Below, piece after piece: positions 1 through 10,759 of a DNA stretch of 64,000 nucleotides (position 1 is its first letter; every line of letters begins with the position of its first letter). This DNA is from Phytophthora colocasiae. Its lineage: Eukaryota; Oomycota; Peronosporomycetes; Peronosporales; Peronosporaceae. The notes beneath the pieces were generated by a model. The model had not been told where the DNA came from. It did not search any database and saw only the letters and a list, made by a program, of their open reading frames with translations. Both the position numbers and the translations under genes were made by a program. Location of the stretch: contig JAGKQI010000078.1 of the NCBI GenBank assembly GCA_018806915.1, forward strand, positions 1,364,001-1,428,000, given 5' to 3'.

Positions 1-257
1 ATCTCCTGGAATTGCGCACACTTTTTCAAGTGGCGAATGGCCTGCTCGGACTTTTTGTAGTATAAAACCTGGTGTTTGCAGTGTTTACAGGCTGCGGAAT
101 TGCGCCGTTGCGGGTCTGGTTCGTCGGTCAAAAGCTGCCAAATGAGACTTGGGGTTCGCCCTGGCTTTTTCTTCTTCGGAGCCGCAGGGGGCGGCGTCGT
201 CGTGCCGTCCGTTGGCAATTGCAACATGTTGCCCAGAGTCGGCGGCTCGGCGCTCAT
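1..257 (-). CDS. 5' end of BED-type zinc-finger protein, probably hAT-transposase derived (partial)
   Basis: The minus-strand frame stays open from an ATG at 257 to the window edge, 85 codons. The protein starts MSAEPPTLGNMLQLP, then has a Thr/Pro/Ala run, a basic patch (PKKKKPGR) and a zinc-finger-like core: a CKHC pair followed by HLKKC about 18 residues later. This C-x2-C ... H-x3-C spacing fits a BED finger, the N-terminal DNA-binding module of many hAT transposases and their host-adopted derivatives. The basic stretch would suit a nuclear protein. The rest of the gene lies outside the window, so a catalytic domain cannot be checked. I chose the upstream ATG because two in-frame ATGs (257 and 227) precede the finger and nothing favours the inner one. 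Confidence 0.6.
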   Translation of the reverse strand, partial: MSAEPPTLGNMLQLPTDGTTTPPPAAPKKKKPGRTPSLIWQLLTDEPDPQRRNSAACKHCKHQVLYYKKSEQAIRHLKKCAQFQE

Positions 258-1303
258 TGACACAAAAGGCAAGTTGAAGTGGCCTTCGGGGGCTCGTTGA
301 TTGGCACCGCCACAAGTGCCGAAGGTTTTTCTCCGTTTGTGCCACGAAGGTTTATTGCTGAGTGAGTGAAAGGCCCTCCTGAAACAGCCAGTGAATCAAT
401 CTCCTCACTTACTTTCACTATAGATTGATTTTAAGTACGATTTCAACTAAGTGCGAATTTGCAAGACCTAACCTAAAAAGATTGCCACGGATCGACGCGA
501 CAACTCGAGAATTATTTCTCCATCCGCATCACAATAATTGAAATTATTTTTTGAAATTTTGGGCCATTTTTTTAAGTACGATACCCATGGTCACTTGACT
601 TTCCAAAAATCCCACCCTAACCTCCGTTACTTTGCGCTTACATCGTTGTATTGCGAGCGCTGCATGCGCTCCTCCGCGACGAAAGCAACATGGTGTACAC
701 GCTAACACGTCTTGTATATGTCTAGCAAGTCTCGCCGTCGAATTCGCACTTGCAGGCGCGCAGGATGATTTCCAGATTTCTAAAAATCCCATGGACTCCG
801 AATTGGGATAACCCAGCTATGTATAACCCATTGTGGTTTCCTCTTCGACTTGGGTGACGATCCACTGAAGCCTACATGGCGCTGCCACTGGCAGTGCCAG
901 CCTGGCCTCACTCTACAATCTGCCAAGAGATGCCCACGTCTACAGAAAAACGAAACCTTGTAGAGAATTTTGGTGTACGCACAGCTCTGTCTTCATGAGA
1001 TTCACCATAGAGGACGAGCATGATTTAACGCCGAAGCCTTCGCTGATATCGCTATGAGCTGAGCTTAACTCACTGCAGACACGAGCCTTAGTGCTATTCA
1101 AAGGTTGAGAGCAGTTCCATCTGGACAATACATGACCGTTGGGGATGGCGATTCCATTCACATTACTCAGACCGCAGCATGGGATGTACATTTGAGTGAA
1201 TGCCTCCGGATGAAAGTTGATACGAAGGGCCCAAACAGTAGGCATGATCGTATCAGTGGTCAATTACATCAATCCTTCCACCTGCAGAACCTCAAGCAAT
1301 GGA
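258..1303. other. Intergenic, no supportable gene
   Basis: About 1 kb between the BED gene and the methyltransferase remnant. Short open frames on both strands lack recognisable domains and look like chance. Nothing else identified. Confidence 0.5.
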
Positions 1304-2057
1304 ATGACACCTGCAGAACCGGAAACGACTGCCAAGATCTCTGTCACTTTACAAGCTATGCGGCTTACGGTCGGTATAGCTTTCCTAACGGCCATCGGAC
1401 AGGCGTGATCATTGGACTACTGCTCGAGGTGGAAATATCTACCAGGTTGTGCTTTTTCGCGCGGGTTTAGACACAAGAGCGTACCGTTTGGAGGCACTAA
1501 AAGACTGTCAAGTATTCGAAGTGGACCAAAACTTCGCGCTTTTCGAGCACAAAGTGAGTGTTCTAGATGAGATCAAAGCTCCGTTGATACCGGACCAGCA
1601 CGAGATCGTTGTGGCCGATGTGAACGACTTCAACTGGGAGGAAAAACTACTTTCCGCTGGATTTAACTCGAGTATCCCGACGTTCTGGGGACTTGAGGGA
1701 CAGACCATGTACTTGGATCGAGCCAGCAACGTTGCGTTACTTAAAACGATCGACATTTTATCAGCAACTGGGAGTGAAATCTGGGGAGATGTGGGTGGCC
1801 ATGCACTGCAGGAAGGAGGAGTCTTAGCTTTCAAGCAAGTGGACGAGCTGAGTCAAGCGGAATTAGGCACACATCTCTTCAAATTGGGCGAAGACGACGC
1901 TATCCATGGCGTTTTCGGTGAATTGCCATGGGAACTTGAACTGCAGGCGGATTTAGGGAAAAGTGGCTCACACTTTGGTCGGGTATGGGAACCGGTCGTG
2001 TCGACAACAAACAATGTGCCAGTGCCGTTCTCGTTTGTCCATGGAGTGAAAAAGTAG
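1304..2057 (+). pseudogene. Leucine carboxyl methyltransferase-family (SAM-dependent) gene, internally deleted and frameshifted
   Basis: The 3' part, read continuously from about 1425 to the stop at 2057, carries the hallmarks of the LCM/PPM1-type SAM methyltransferase family: the SAM-binding motif AGLDTRAYRL, then FEVDQ, a later D-V-N-D-F and the EGxxMYLD motif. It ends in FVHGVKK, so the C-terminus looks complete. An N-terminal piece of the same kind (MTPAEPETTAKISVTLQAM...) starts at 1304 in another frame and stops at 1408. The two frames nearly meet, but the stretch of roughly 60-90 residues the family normally has between them is missing. In the SAM motif the usual G of GAG is R (FRAG). 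I infer a decayed gene with an internal deletion plus frameshift. An unrecognised intron is possible but would not restore the missing length. Confidence 0.6.
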
Positions 2058-2115
2058 GTCAATTGCAGTGTGAAACGAGCTTGTATTTGCAAAATAATGG
2101 GTCCGTTGAACCACT

Positions 2116-4159
2116 TCAGTACGTGACTGTGCGCTGCAGACGGCTCTCTTTACACGTGATGCAGACGCAGCGGCCGTCTACAATTGGGCAGCTTAGTGCT
2201 TTGGTATGATACACTTCCCCCTTGTGATAATGGCAGAACTCATGGTCACAAAGACAGCAGTAGTGCAGAATGCGGCGGTCTAGCGTCGCAGTGAACGGCA
2301 CTTTCTTCTTGTAGCGAGGGTCGTGGCACACGTGGCACTGGTTGCGTAGTTTCCGAGTCTCTGCTGGAAGATGGCGAGGGCGAAGCTTCCCTTTGAGCTC
2401 AGGGACAGGCACCATGTACGTGGAACGGCTCGAGTTTGTCACCAGTCCGAACCGGTTCGTAGCCTGAACGACGAACTTGTAAGTTTCTCCGTGGTGAAGC
2501 TTGTCCACGGTCACAGTAGTGGGCAGCGGCAGAGATAGCAGCTTGATCCACTTGACTTCTTCGGTCTTGGTTCGCGTCCATCGCACAGTGTAGCACACGA
2601 TAGGAACTCCATTGTCCATGGGTTTCTCCCACGATACACGAGCAACAGCATTCTCCACAGTTGTCTTGCTCGGTTCGACTTCCACTGTGACACGGGTTGG
2701 CATATTTGGAGGCAATCGACGTAGTAGGCGAAGCAGTGAGTCAGCATCACCGTAGATGATTCCTCGAATCGGCAGCATGACAACTAACAGGATAACGATT
2801 GCGTCGTCCAGCCACCAAAAGTAAATCTTCAGTAGACCCCACAGACTTAATCTGTGGTCGAAGTCATCTTCATCGTCTGCGTATTCCGAGTCTTCAGCGT
2901 AAACTGCGTCTGCTTCCGATTTCTTCTGTCTTTGGGATGACAGCGAGCGTGAGGATCGCGATTTTCCCGAGCTGGCAAGCAGAGGCAGCGATGAATCGAC
3001 AGAGGACGAAGCTGAGGACGCAGCACTGGAAAAGGCTTCGTCACAGCGCACGAATGTGTGTGGACTGTGTCCATACGAATTCCAAGTCGCTAGTCGATAG
3101 ACCACATGCTGGTCGGGTTCCACAACGTCCAGAAACTCCGTGTCAGCTCCTGTAAACACTGGCATCCATGTAGATTCTCCTGGACTACGGCGCTGCAGTT
3201 GATACCGTTGCGGCGTATTCTCCGCCGGTACCCACGCAATTTGCAGCAAAACTTTATTCTGAGCCGTTGTGCCTTCCCTTTTGCAGACGCTTGACACCAC
3301 TGCATCCGGTTTGCGTCCCATTCCCAAGTACTTCATCTGCAAGAACATCGCCAATTGGTGGCGATGCAATTCACTGTGCACACCAATCTCCTGTAATCTC
3401 GCTCCATCATTAGCCATCAACAATGGGAACGTGTATCCCGATATCGAGTTGGTTCGGAACACTTCACTGTACTGCGGTAGCTGCACTGCATAGGCGACCC
3501 AGTCCGCCACTTCCGACACGGTCATTTCAGCGCCAACACTCTCCCATCGCTCGTCCAGCTCCTTCCACGAAATAACAGCATCATGATCACTATCCAGTTT
3601 ATTCAGAGCAGCAGCCACGTCCTGATCCGTTTTCGCTCGTGCCTTGAGCTCCGAAAGGTCCAGACTGCCACTGTCGTCTGTGTCTAAAAGGTGGTGCAGC
3701 TTGTCCTTAATCTGCTGGATCTCTCGGCGCCCCACGTGTCCGTCGTGGTCAAAATCCGCCAGTAAACTCTCTGCAGTTCCGGTCGCAAGCACAAACGTAA
3801 GCACTTGAGCACACATAGAGTAGAGCAGAGCGGCAGTGGCTTTAGTGAAAATGCCGGCCAAAAGCCAAAACTGCAGATGATAAAACAACGAAACGATGTT
3901 AAAACGTTTCGCAAACGTACCGACTTCAGGCTCCTGGTGTGTTTTGTTGCGCTTGTTGGGCTTCTTACGCTTCTCTTCAGTGCCGTCGTCAGTCATGGTC
4001 ATTGCTATCTCCATGTGGCTGTCATCTTCAAAAAACGATAAAAATGTTAAAACACAATAATAACGTAATAACACGAATAAAGGTACCTTTTGTGCGTGGC
4101 GTGACGACTTCCTTGGCATCGGCTTTAACAGCGAATACCAACAACATCAGCACCGCCAT
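2116..4159 (-). CDS. EF-hand / SAM / fibronectin III membrane protein (two exons)
   Basis: Exon 1 is 4159-4087 and exon 2 is 4025-2116. The 61-nt intron (4026-4086) begins GTACC and ends GAAG, and splicing keeps frame to give 660 aa. Exon 1 supplies a hydrophobic leader (MAVLMLLVFAVKADA); without it the frame begins with intron translation. Next come a hydrophobic segment at about 66-106 and three canonical EF-hand loops (D115-E126, D139-E150, D169-E180, acidic at positions 1, 3, 5 and 12). These are followed by a SAM domain (about 190-258), an FN3 domain (about 265-350), a Ser-rich acidic linker, a transmembrane segment (about 435-460), a second FN3 domain and a Cys/His-rich tail (CHVCH ... 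CCLCDHEFCHYH ... CVCITC), probably zinc-binding. Calcium binding is well supported; the cellular role is not known. The order leader, EF-hands, SAM, membrane segment recalls STIM calcium sensors, but the FN3 and zinc parts do not. Confidence 0.85.
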
Positions 4160-4629
4160 AGTTGCTACAGATGTCCATCTCCAACTGGTACACCTGGCAA
4201 CGCAAGCGTAGGGGCGTGTGCACGGCCACGAAGCACGTGGCAGTGACGTCCGCATCCTCAGGTGGCGATTACTGTCCCCTTGGCAAAACGTTAAATGGGG
4301 CCCAGTAAAAACCGCACTTAATATGACGCTCACTGTGCAGAAAATTGCGGCCAGGATATCCTCTATAAGAACAGCTGCCACGTTATCGGCGGGGAGAGCG
4401 AAAACAATTGCTCGAAGGGGTCATTTTCGATGTGGCTTTATTCCTGCACCAAAATGGACTATCAACTGCCTGTTGAAATGTCTTTGCAGGTCCCACGCGA
4501 GATCTACCAGTGGCTGCTTAAGCACTACACCGATGGCATCAGAAGTTGCTACGTAGCCTCATCGAAACTTGGCTACCAGGTAGGTAAATTTCACATGGTG
4601 AACCGGTCATTTCATGCATATTTTTCCTA
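4160..4629. other. Intergenic region between EF-hand/SAM gene and ZIP copy 1
   Basis: Holds the presumed 5' region of the minus-strand EF-hand/SAM gene and the 3' flank of the first ZIP gene. Open frames here have no recognisable domain. Confidence 0.5.
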
Positions 4630-5616
4630 TTACACTCCGATGAATTTGAAGAAAATTAGACACGCTGCCATGAAGAAAGTGCCAAAGAGAGCTCCTGCAG
4701 ACACCAAGTGCATGCGTCCATTGGCGTACAAATACGCAGTGGGAATGAGCTCTTTCACTGCGATCCCCACGATCATTCCGGCTGAAAGTCCATACAAAAT
4801 GGCTTGAGTGAGATCGTCAGCATCCATTCCCATGCTGGCATAGGCGATAATTCCCCCAAGATGTTGTGCTAAAGCTGACCAGAAGCACCACAGGAGTGCC
4901 CTGAATCGACTGCCAGTGGCAAAGTAAATCGGAGCAGCAACGGCAACACCTTCAGTGATATTGTGCAGACCAACGCCGATCCCCAACGACACTCCGATGT
5001 AAAGATGCTCGGACGAAGCGACAAATGTAGCGATCCCTTCTGGAATATTGTGGATCCCGACGGCAATGGCACTCAAAATGCCCATAGCTTGCAGTTTTTC
5101 CTTGGCCGATTTATCCATTCGGATGAAAATGTCCAGTCCCGGGTCCTCGATGAACTCGACCGGAGGATGAATATCGACTTTCCCGCTTGAATCAAACGAG
5201 TCTCGAGTCACTTCTTGAGTACGAGCAGTCCCATTGGCATTTTGTCCAGGGGTTAATTGATGAACGATGAAATCGATGAGGTAACTGATGAGAATACCCC
5301 CACTGAAGGCTGCAGTTGTTGCCAACCACGCATCCCCTTTGATGTCATCCGATTCATCGGAATCATCTTCTTCGCCCGAAGAGAAGGCGTCAGTGAATTC
5401 GTTCATGGAACTCGTAAACAGCGGCACAAGAGCGATGAACAGCGTGACGCCACCCGAAGTGCCAAGTGCTAACGCCAGCACCAATGGATTGGCTGCTCGT
5501 AACATTTTGCTACTGAAGACTACCATTCCACCGACCATTGTCATCAATGCTGCGCTGCCATTTACTCCGAACGCAGTGGCAGGATGCAACTCTCCGTCTT
5601 CCCCTTCAATTGCCAT
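4630..5616 (-). CDS. ZIP-family metal transporter, tandem copy 1
   Basis: A 328-residue polytopic protein starting MAIEGEDGEL. Both signature helices of ZIP (SLC39/ZupT-like) transporters are present: AVGIHNIPEGIATF and GVGLHNITEGVAVAAP. The paired H-N-x-x-E-G motifs form the metal site in known ZIP structures. About eight hydrophobic segments can be seen, with an acidic loop (EEDDSDESDD) near residue 80. ZIP proteins move Zn2+, Fe2+ or Mn2+ into the cytosol from outside or from organelles; the metal cannot be told from sequence. Two paralogues follow in the same orientation, so this is a local tandem family. Length is normal for the short ZupT-like class. Confidence 0.92.
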   Translation of the reverse strand: MAIEGEDGELHPATAFGVNGSAALMTMVGGMVVFSSKMLRAANPLVLALALGTSGGVTLFIALVPLFTSSMNEFTDAFSSGEEDDSDESDDIKGDAWLATTAAFSGGILISYLIDFIVHQLTPGQNANGTARTQEVTRDSFDSSGKVDIHPPVEFIEDPGLDIFIRMDKSAKEKLQAMGILSAIAVGIHNIPEGIATFVASSEHLYIGVSLGIGVGLHNITEGVAVAAPIYFATGSRFRALLWCFWSALAQHLGGIIAYASMGMDADDLTQAILYGLSAGMIVGIAVKELIPTAYLYANGRMHLVSAGALFGTFFMAACLIFFKFIGV

Positions 5617-5957
5617 GATCGGTTTCTGGTGTCCTGCAGTCGGTAAAATGGAGAATGGTCTTCCTTACGACTGTCAAAGCGGTCATATTGACAGGTCACT
5701 GGCCAGTTCCATCAATGATCTTAGGCCGATGAAGCTCAACGGGACCACGTTTCTACAGCATGAGGCAGTAGAGACGCATGATGGACGCCAAAGTGCTGAG
5801 CACGTGCTGACTGAACACCGTCTTCCGTCTGGATGCTAAGAACGAAAAATAATGGCGAAGACGAAAAAAGTTCACTACTCTGCATTTCACATGAGCTCGC
5901 TACATACAGCTAACCGGTTTCCTATAAAAGCTTGAGTCCCCTGCATTCCGAGGACGT
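5617..5957. other. Intergenic, promoter side of ZIP copy 1 and 3' side of ZIP copy 2
   Basis: 341 nt between tandem minus-strand transporter genes. No further gene seen. Confidence 0.5.
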
Positions 5958-6938
5958 TTACACGCCAATGTACTTGAAAAAGATAAGGCCGGCTGACATG
6001 AGGAACATGCCACCTAGTGTACCTGCCGACACGAGATGCATGCGGCCATTAGCGTACATGTACGCAGTAGGGATGATCTCCTTCATGCTGATCCCAGCCA
6101 GCATTCCGGCGCACAAACCGTAGAGAATGCCCTGTGTTTCGTTGTCGGCGTCCATCCCTAACGATACGAACGTGATGAGGCCTCCGATATGTTGTGCGAG
6201 AGCGGACAAGAAGCACCAGAGCAACCCGCGGCACGTACTACCCGTTGCAAAGTAGATCGGAGTGGCGACAGCGATCCCCTCTGCGATGTTGTGAAGAGCG
6301 ATACCAATAGCCAACGACAAGCCGATCCACGCGTGTTCGGACGAAGCCACAAAGGTGGCCATCCCTACTGGGATGTTGTGAATGCCCACAGCGATGGCAC
6401 TGAGAATGCCCATACGTTGAAGCTTCTCCTTTGCCGCTTCGTCCATCTTGATGAACACGTCGCTACCTTGGTTCTGAACTAGCTCAACGGGAGGCTTCAC
6501 CTCGTACGTGCCTTCTTCAAAGGACACACGATCCGGTTGCATCCGCGCTGTGCCGTTCATGTTCTGGCCTGGAGTGAGGTGATGCACGATCAAATCGACC
6601 AGGTAACTGATGATAATTCCTCCACCGAAACAACCTGTAGCTGCCAGCCACGCGTTGCCTTGATCTTCGTCTTCTTCGCTTGAGGTGCTAGCACCGTCAT
6701 CTAGACTGAAGGCGTCCGTGAATTCCTTGAACGAATTGGCGAACAAGACCACTAGCGCCTGGAAAATCGTGATACCGCCCGAGACGCTGAGCAGCACCGC
6801 CATGAACATGGGACTGGCCAGTTGAAGCAGTTTGTTACTGAAGATCACACAACCTCCGAGCACTGTGGCCAAGGCGGCCAAGGCATTGAGTCCGAAGGTC
6901 GGAGTGAGATCGAGATGGCTTTCTTCTTCGATGGCCAT
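5958..6938 (-). CDS. ZIP-family metal transporter, tandem copy 2
   Basis: A 326-residue paralogue of its neighbour, with the same start (MAIEEESHLDL), GIHNIPVGMATF and ALHNIAEGIAVATP in place of the two ZIP signature helices, and a shared C-terminus ending FFKYIGV. The frame stays open upstream to an ATG at 7073. I prefer 6938 because the extra 45 residues have no counterpart in copy 1 and read like untranslated leader. One notable change: the first motif is HNIPVG, with Val where copy 1 has the conserved metal-coordinating Glu. This could alter metal selectivity or activity. Confidence 0.88.
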   Translation of the reverse strand: MAIEEESHLDLTPTFGLNALAALATVLGGCVIFSNKLLQLASPMFMAVLLSVSGGITIFQALVVLFANSFKEFTDAFSLDDGASTSSEEDEDQGNAWLAATGCFGGGIIISYLVDLIVHHLTPGQNMNGTARMQPDRVSFEEGTYEVKPPVELVQNQGSDVFIKMDEAAKEKLQRMGILSAIAVGIHNIPVGMATFVASSEHAWIGLSLAIGIALHNIAEGIAVATPIYFATGSTCRGLLWCFLSALAQHIGGLITFVSLGMDADNETQGILYGLCAGMLAGISMKEIIPTAYMYANGRMHLVSAGTLGGMFLMSAGLIFFKYIGV

Positions 6939-7393
6939 GTTCAGCGGCTTGGTGCGAATTGTGTAGTGACCGGCAGCAAGACGACCACTTTCAAGCTGGG
7001 AGTTCAGATGGCGTCGATTTTTGTGAGGACAGCCCAGTGCAGTAAGCTCATCGGAGACTGGACGCAGGTGCACTCGGTCTGACTTAGCGAACGAAAGAGA
7101 GCGTCACTGCTCGCCTTAGGCATCGAGCGAAGGTTATCGATACTCTCAGACTTTGATCGAACTACCCGTCACCAGCGAAGTGTAGCTTCTACATGAGCCT
7201 GAATGCCATTGAATGTTAATACAAGCATTCCCTCCACGCTTCAACGGAGACTTGTTCAATACGCTCTGCTTTGTACTGACGCAGTGGTAGTGTGGAAAGC
7301 CGACGCGTGCTTCTAGACTGGCCACTAATGACCACTTGACTCATAGTTTTACGAACATGACAACTTTGTTAGATAAGGTTGATACTGCGGTCA
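6939..7393. other. Intergenic, between ZIP copies 2 and 3
   Basis: Contains the possible N-terminal extension of copy 2 (to 7073) and the 3' flank of copy 3. Otherwise no gene seen. Confidence 0.5.
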
Positions 7394-8350
7394 CTACATG
7401 CCCATGTATTTGAACAGAATGAGGCTTGTCGACATGAAGACCATTCCGAAAAGACTTCCACTAGAGACGAGATGTACGCGGCCATTGGCGTACATGTTCG
7501 CCGTCGGGAAGATCTCCTTGATGCTAATACACGTGAGCATTCCAGATACCAGACCATACAACACACCCTGTGAGAAATCGTCTGCGTCCTTGCCCATAAT
7601 TCCAAAGGCCAAGAACCCACCGAGATACTGCGTGATCGAGGCCACACAACATCACAAAACCCCCTTCCACTTGCTTCCGGTGGCGAAATACACGGAAGTC
7701 GCGACAGCAATTCCTTCTGCGATATTGTGTAGCCCCACACCGATCGCCAGCGCCAGACCGATAAACGTATGCTCGGACGACGCTACCATTGTCGCTACAC
7801 CGCCTGGCATGTTGTGCACCGAGATGGCGATGACGTTCAGCACTCCGAAACGTTGCAGCTTTTCCTTTATCGCCTCGTCCATTCGCAAAAAGTGATAACT
7901 TTGCATGAGTTCTACCGGAGACTTGAGTTCTGGAGTCCCTGCTTCCATTGTAGATTGAACAGTATCATCAGCGTGCATCCTAGCGAAGAGACTTTGACGA
8001 TGTTCAGGTGTTAATTGCTTCACGATCCGATCCGCACAGTAGTTGAGTATGATCCCCATACCGAAACACCCCGTAGTCGTTAGCCAGGCCTGCCCCATGA
8101 TTTTGTCGTCTGGTTCATTGGTACTGAAAGCGCTTGCGAACTCGAGTAACGAGTTCGTGAAGAGTACCACGAGGCCTTGGAATATTGTAAGACCACCAGA
8201 GAAACTTAGTAAAACAGACATTACACTAGGATTTACCACCCGCAGTAGATACTGACTGAAGACGATAAACCCGCCCATGAATGTCCCTAGTGACGCCCCC
8301 AAATTGATCAGAAACGCGGCCGAGACGTCCATCGTCGCTTCAATCGTCAT
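7394..8350 (-). pseudogene. ZIP-family metal transporter, tandem copy 3, interrupted by one in-frame TGA
   Basis: One continuous frame of 319 codons runs from ATG 8350 to the stop at 7394, broken only by TGA at 7652-7654. At this point both intact paralogues have Trp (LLWCF), so a single TGG to TGA change explains it. Upstream (232 aa) are SVHNMPGGVATM and GLHNIAEGIAVATS; downstream (about 83 aa) is the normal C-terminus ending FKYMGM. The first metal motif is also weak (HNMPGG, lacking Glu). This copy is the most diverged of the three. It may be a recent pseudogene; a sequencing error or stop readthrough cannot be excluded. Confidence 0.82.
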
Positions 8351-8887
8351 ATTTTGCGCTTCCTTCGGGGTTTAAGCAGATTGAAATCTGCTCTCATAGT
8401 TCTGCCGGTCGACCCCCATTCAATTCTCCTGGAATTCAACCGCTGTGGTGCATGAAGAAACCATTACTTCAGTCTTGTGTGGCTCACGAAAAACCGAAAC
8501 CCAGATACCACTGGACTCAAGTTTAGTTAGTTAGATTGGATTTGTGGGCGAAACCTACCCGGTTGTAGTGATAGTTTATCTTATTAATTTAAGTCGAAGC
8601 TGAAGCTGTTAGTGATAGTTTCTTGTGGGCTAGATGTTGTGTACCCATTTTGAAGTAAATCGTGAATGTTGGTCGTGTTTATTTTTCACAATTGAGCGAA
8701 AAACGTTGCTACCTTGTTAATAATATATCCGTCTATCTAACGTTCTACTATATTTGAAAGACAGATACATTGTTACCGGTATCAATAAACACAATATTAT
8801 ATACCCTTTATAAAACGATATATTTATCTCATTCAAATCTAAAGGGATTTTCGAGTCCTGAACGACTGCATCCCCGCATTCGCCAAA
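8351..8887. other. Intergenic divergent promoter region, AT-rich
   Basis: 537 nt between the start of ZIP copy 3 (-) and the GTPase gene (+). Markedly AT-rich from about 8570 to 8830. It must hold both promoters, but I see no confident core element. Confidence 0.5.
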
Positions 8888-10759
8888 ATGGCAACACTAG
8901 CGGACGTGGGGCTGACGGCTTTACTGCGCCAGGTACGCACCGAGTACGCTCGTGGGACGTCCCTAAAGGTGGTTGACCACCTGCCCGAGGAGGTGGAGGA
9001 GGGGAATGTCGAGTATAAGCAGCAGCTGCTGGAGCCGTCGCCCGACCGCCTTCGCCAACTGACGACGCAAATGAATTGGCGTCTGAATGAAGGTGGAGGT
9101 ACCGCTTTTTATGAATTAGGAGTTAAGGACAACGGAGAGGTACTGGGACTGGAACAAGATGCCATGCTACGGTCACTGGGCTCTCTTGCACGGTAAGAAT
9201 TAATATTTTTTTCTATAGTACTATTTCAAATTACTACTTGTAGTTGAAGTTATTGACTATTTTTTTTAATGATACTCAGAATGTGTCGCGTAGTACATGC
9301 AGAAATGTCATTAGCATGGTTCCGGGCTGGAAAAGACAGTCGCAAAGCGGTGAGGGTACAAGTAACCCGAGTTCTGGAGAATAACCCTACGAAAAGGCTT
9401 CGAGTGTCCATGATTGGGGACTTTGAGAGTGGAAAATCCACACTGGTAGGGGTACTGACCCGTGGCTGTTTAGATGACGGGGCTGGGTTGGCGAGGATGC
9501 AGGTGTGTCGACACCGCCATGAGCTGGAAAATGGCTGCACGTCGAGTGTAAGTGAACACACCATTGCAGTGGCTGCTGACGGACATTTTCGCTGCACGGA
9601 TGAACTTGCCACCTGTGACTTTGGGGATAGTGATGAAGAAGAAGAGATGGAGACGCCAAGACGGCAAGAAAGATTCATTACGCTGAGTGATCTTGCAGGA
9701 CACAAGAAGTACCTCAAGAGCACGGCCTCAGGACTTGCGGGACAATTCCCCGACTACGCTATGCTTGTGGTTGATGCTGTACGTGGTGTTCGAGACATGA
9801 CACGGGAACATATCAAAATTGCTACTGCGCTGGGCGTTGCCATTTTCGTGGTAATAACAAAGACGGATCTGGCGACAGACGACCGAATGCAGCGGACGCT
9901 TGTTGAGGTCACAGACCTGCTGCAGATTTTTTGCCCTTGTCAACGAGTTGTGGTAGCAACAGAAGGCTCAGAAACCTTCGTGAGGGAACATGAGGACTTA
10001 CCCGCGTCGATCGTGCCAGTGTTTCAAGTTTCAAGTGTGAATGGCAACGGTCTTGACGTGTTGCAAGCGTATCTAGCTGTGCTCGAGCCCAAGCGTGTGT
10101 GGGCAGCCAAGGCCAAGATACCGGCCGAGTTCCAGATTAGTCAAGCGTACGATATCCAAGACACAGGCACCGTCGTGATTGGACTTCTGCAGGCTGGAAC
10201 GTTTTGCGTGGGAGAGCGCATGCTTCTTGGGCCTGACGCTGACGGGCATTTCTGTGCTGTAGCGGTGGAGAGCATTGAAGTACAGCACAAGGCGGCTCAA
10301 AGTTTGAGCGCGGGCGAGACCGGTGCTGTGCTTATAAGCTTTCTGGCTGTTGCTCAGACAACTCACCGTATCAGGAAAGGCACGATGCTTGTGCATCCGA
10401 GCGTTCGACCAACGGCTACTCGTCAATTCGACGCCGAGCTGCAATTTCTTCCTGACGCGCGCACTTTTCGTGAGAACTTCCAGGCGGTCATTCATACAGG
10501 TCAAGTGCGGCAAATGGCGAAGATCGTTCGGTTAGGAACCCCCGACAGTGCTATGGAAGGTTCTCCCACCACGCTTCCGTCGGTGCCTCAGCCGGTGACA
10601 ACAATGTGCCGCTTCGAGTTCATGTACTGGCCGGAGTACATCCGTCCGGATTTACCGCTAGTGCTACGCGAAGGGAGAACACAAGCTGTCGGTCGTGTGG
10701 TACGAGCTGTGCCTTATTTCCACGAGGAGCAGCGAGCAGCTCGTGTGTCATCTTGTTGA
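8888..10759 (+). CDS. GTPBP1/GTPBP2-like translational GTPase (two exons)
   Basis: Exon 1 is 8888-9192, exon 2 is 9280-10759. The 87-nt intron has GTAAGA at its donor and a CTCAG acceptor, and the joined frame gives 594 aa. The N-terminal 100 residues (EYKQQLL ... FYELGVKDNGEVLGL) match the pre-domain seen in GTPBP1/2. The G domain follows: P-loop GDFESGKST at about 148-156, G3 DLAGHKK at about 239, G4 TKTD at about 295-298. EF-Tu-like beta-barrel domains make up the C-terminal half. The P-loop departs from the GNVDAGKST usual in the family. GTPBP1/2 proteins are cytosolic and linked to rescue of stalled ribosomes and mRNA surveillance; I infer the same here. The annotation depends on the intron, without which the protein would stop at 9196. 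Confidence 0.88.
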
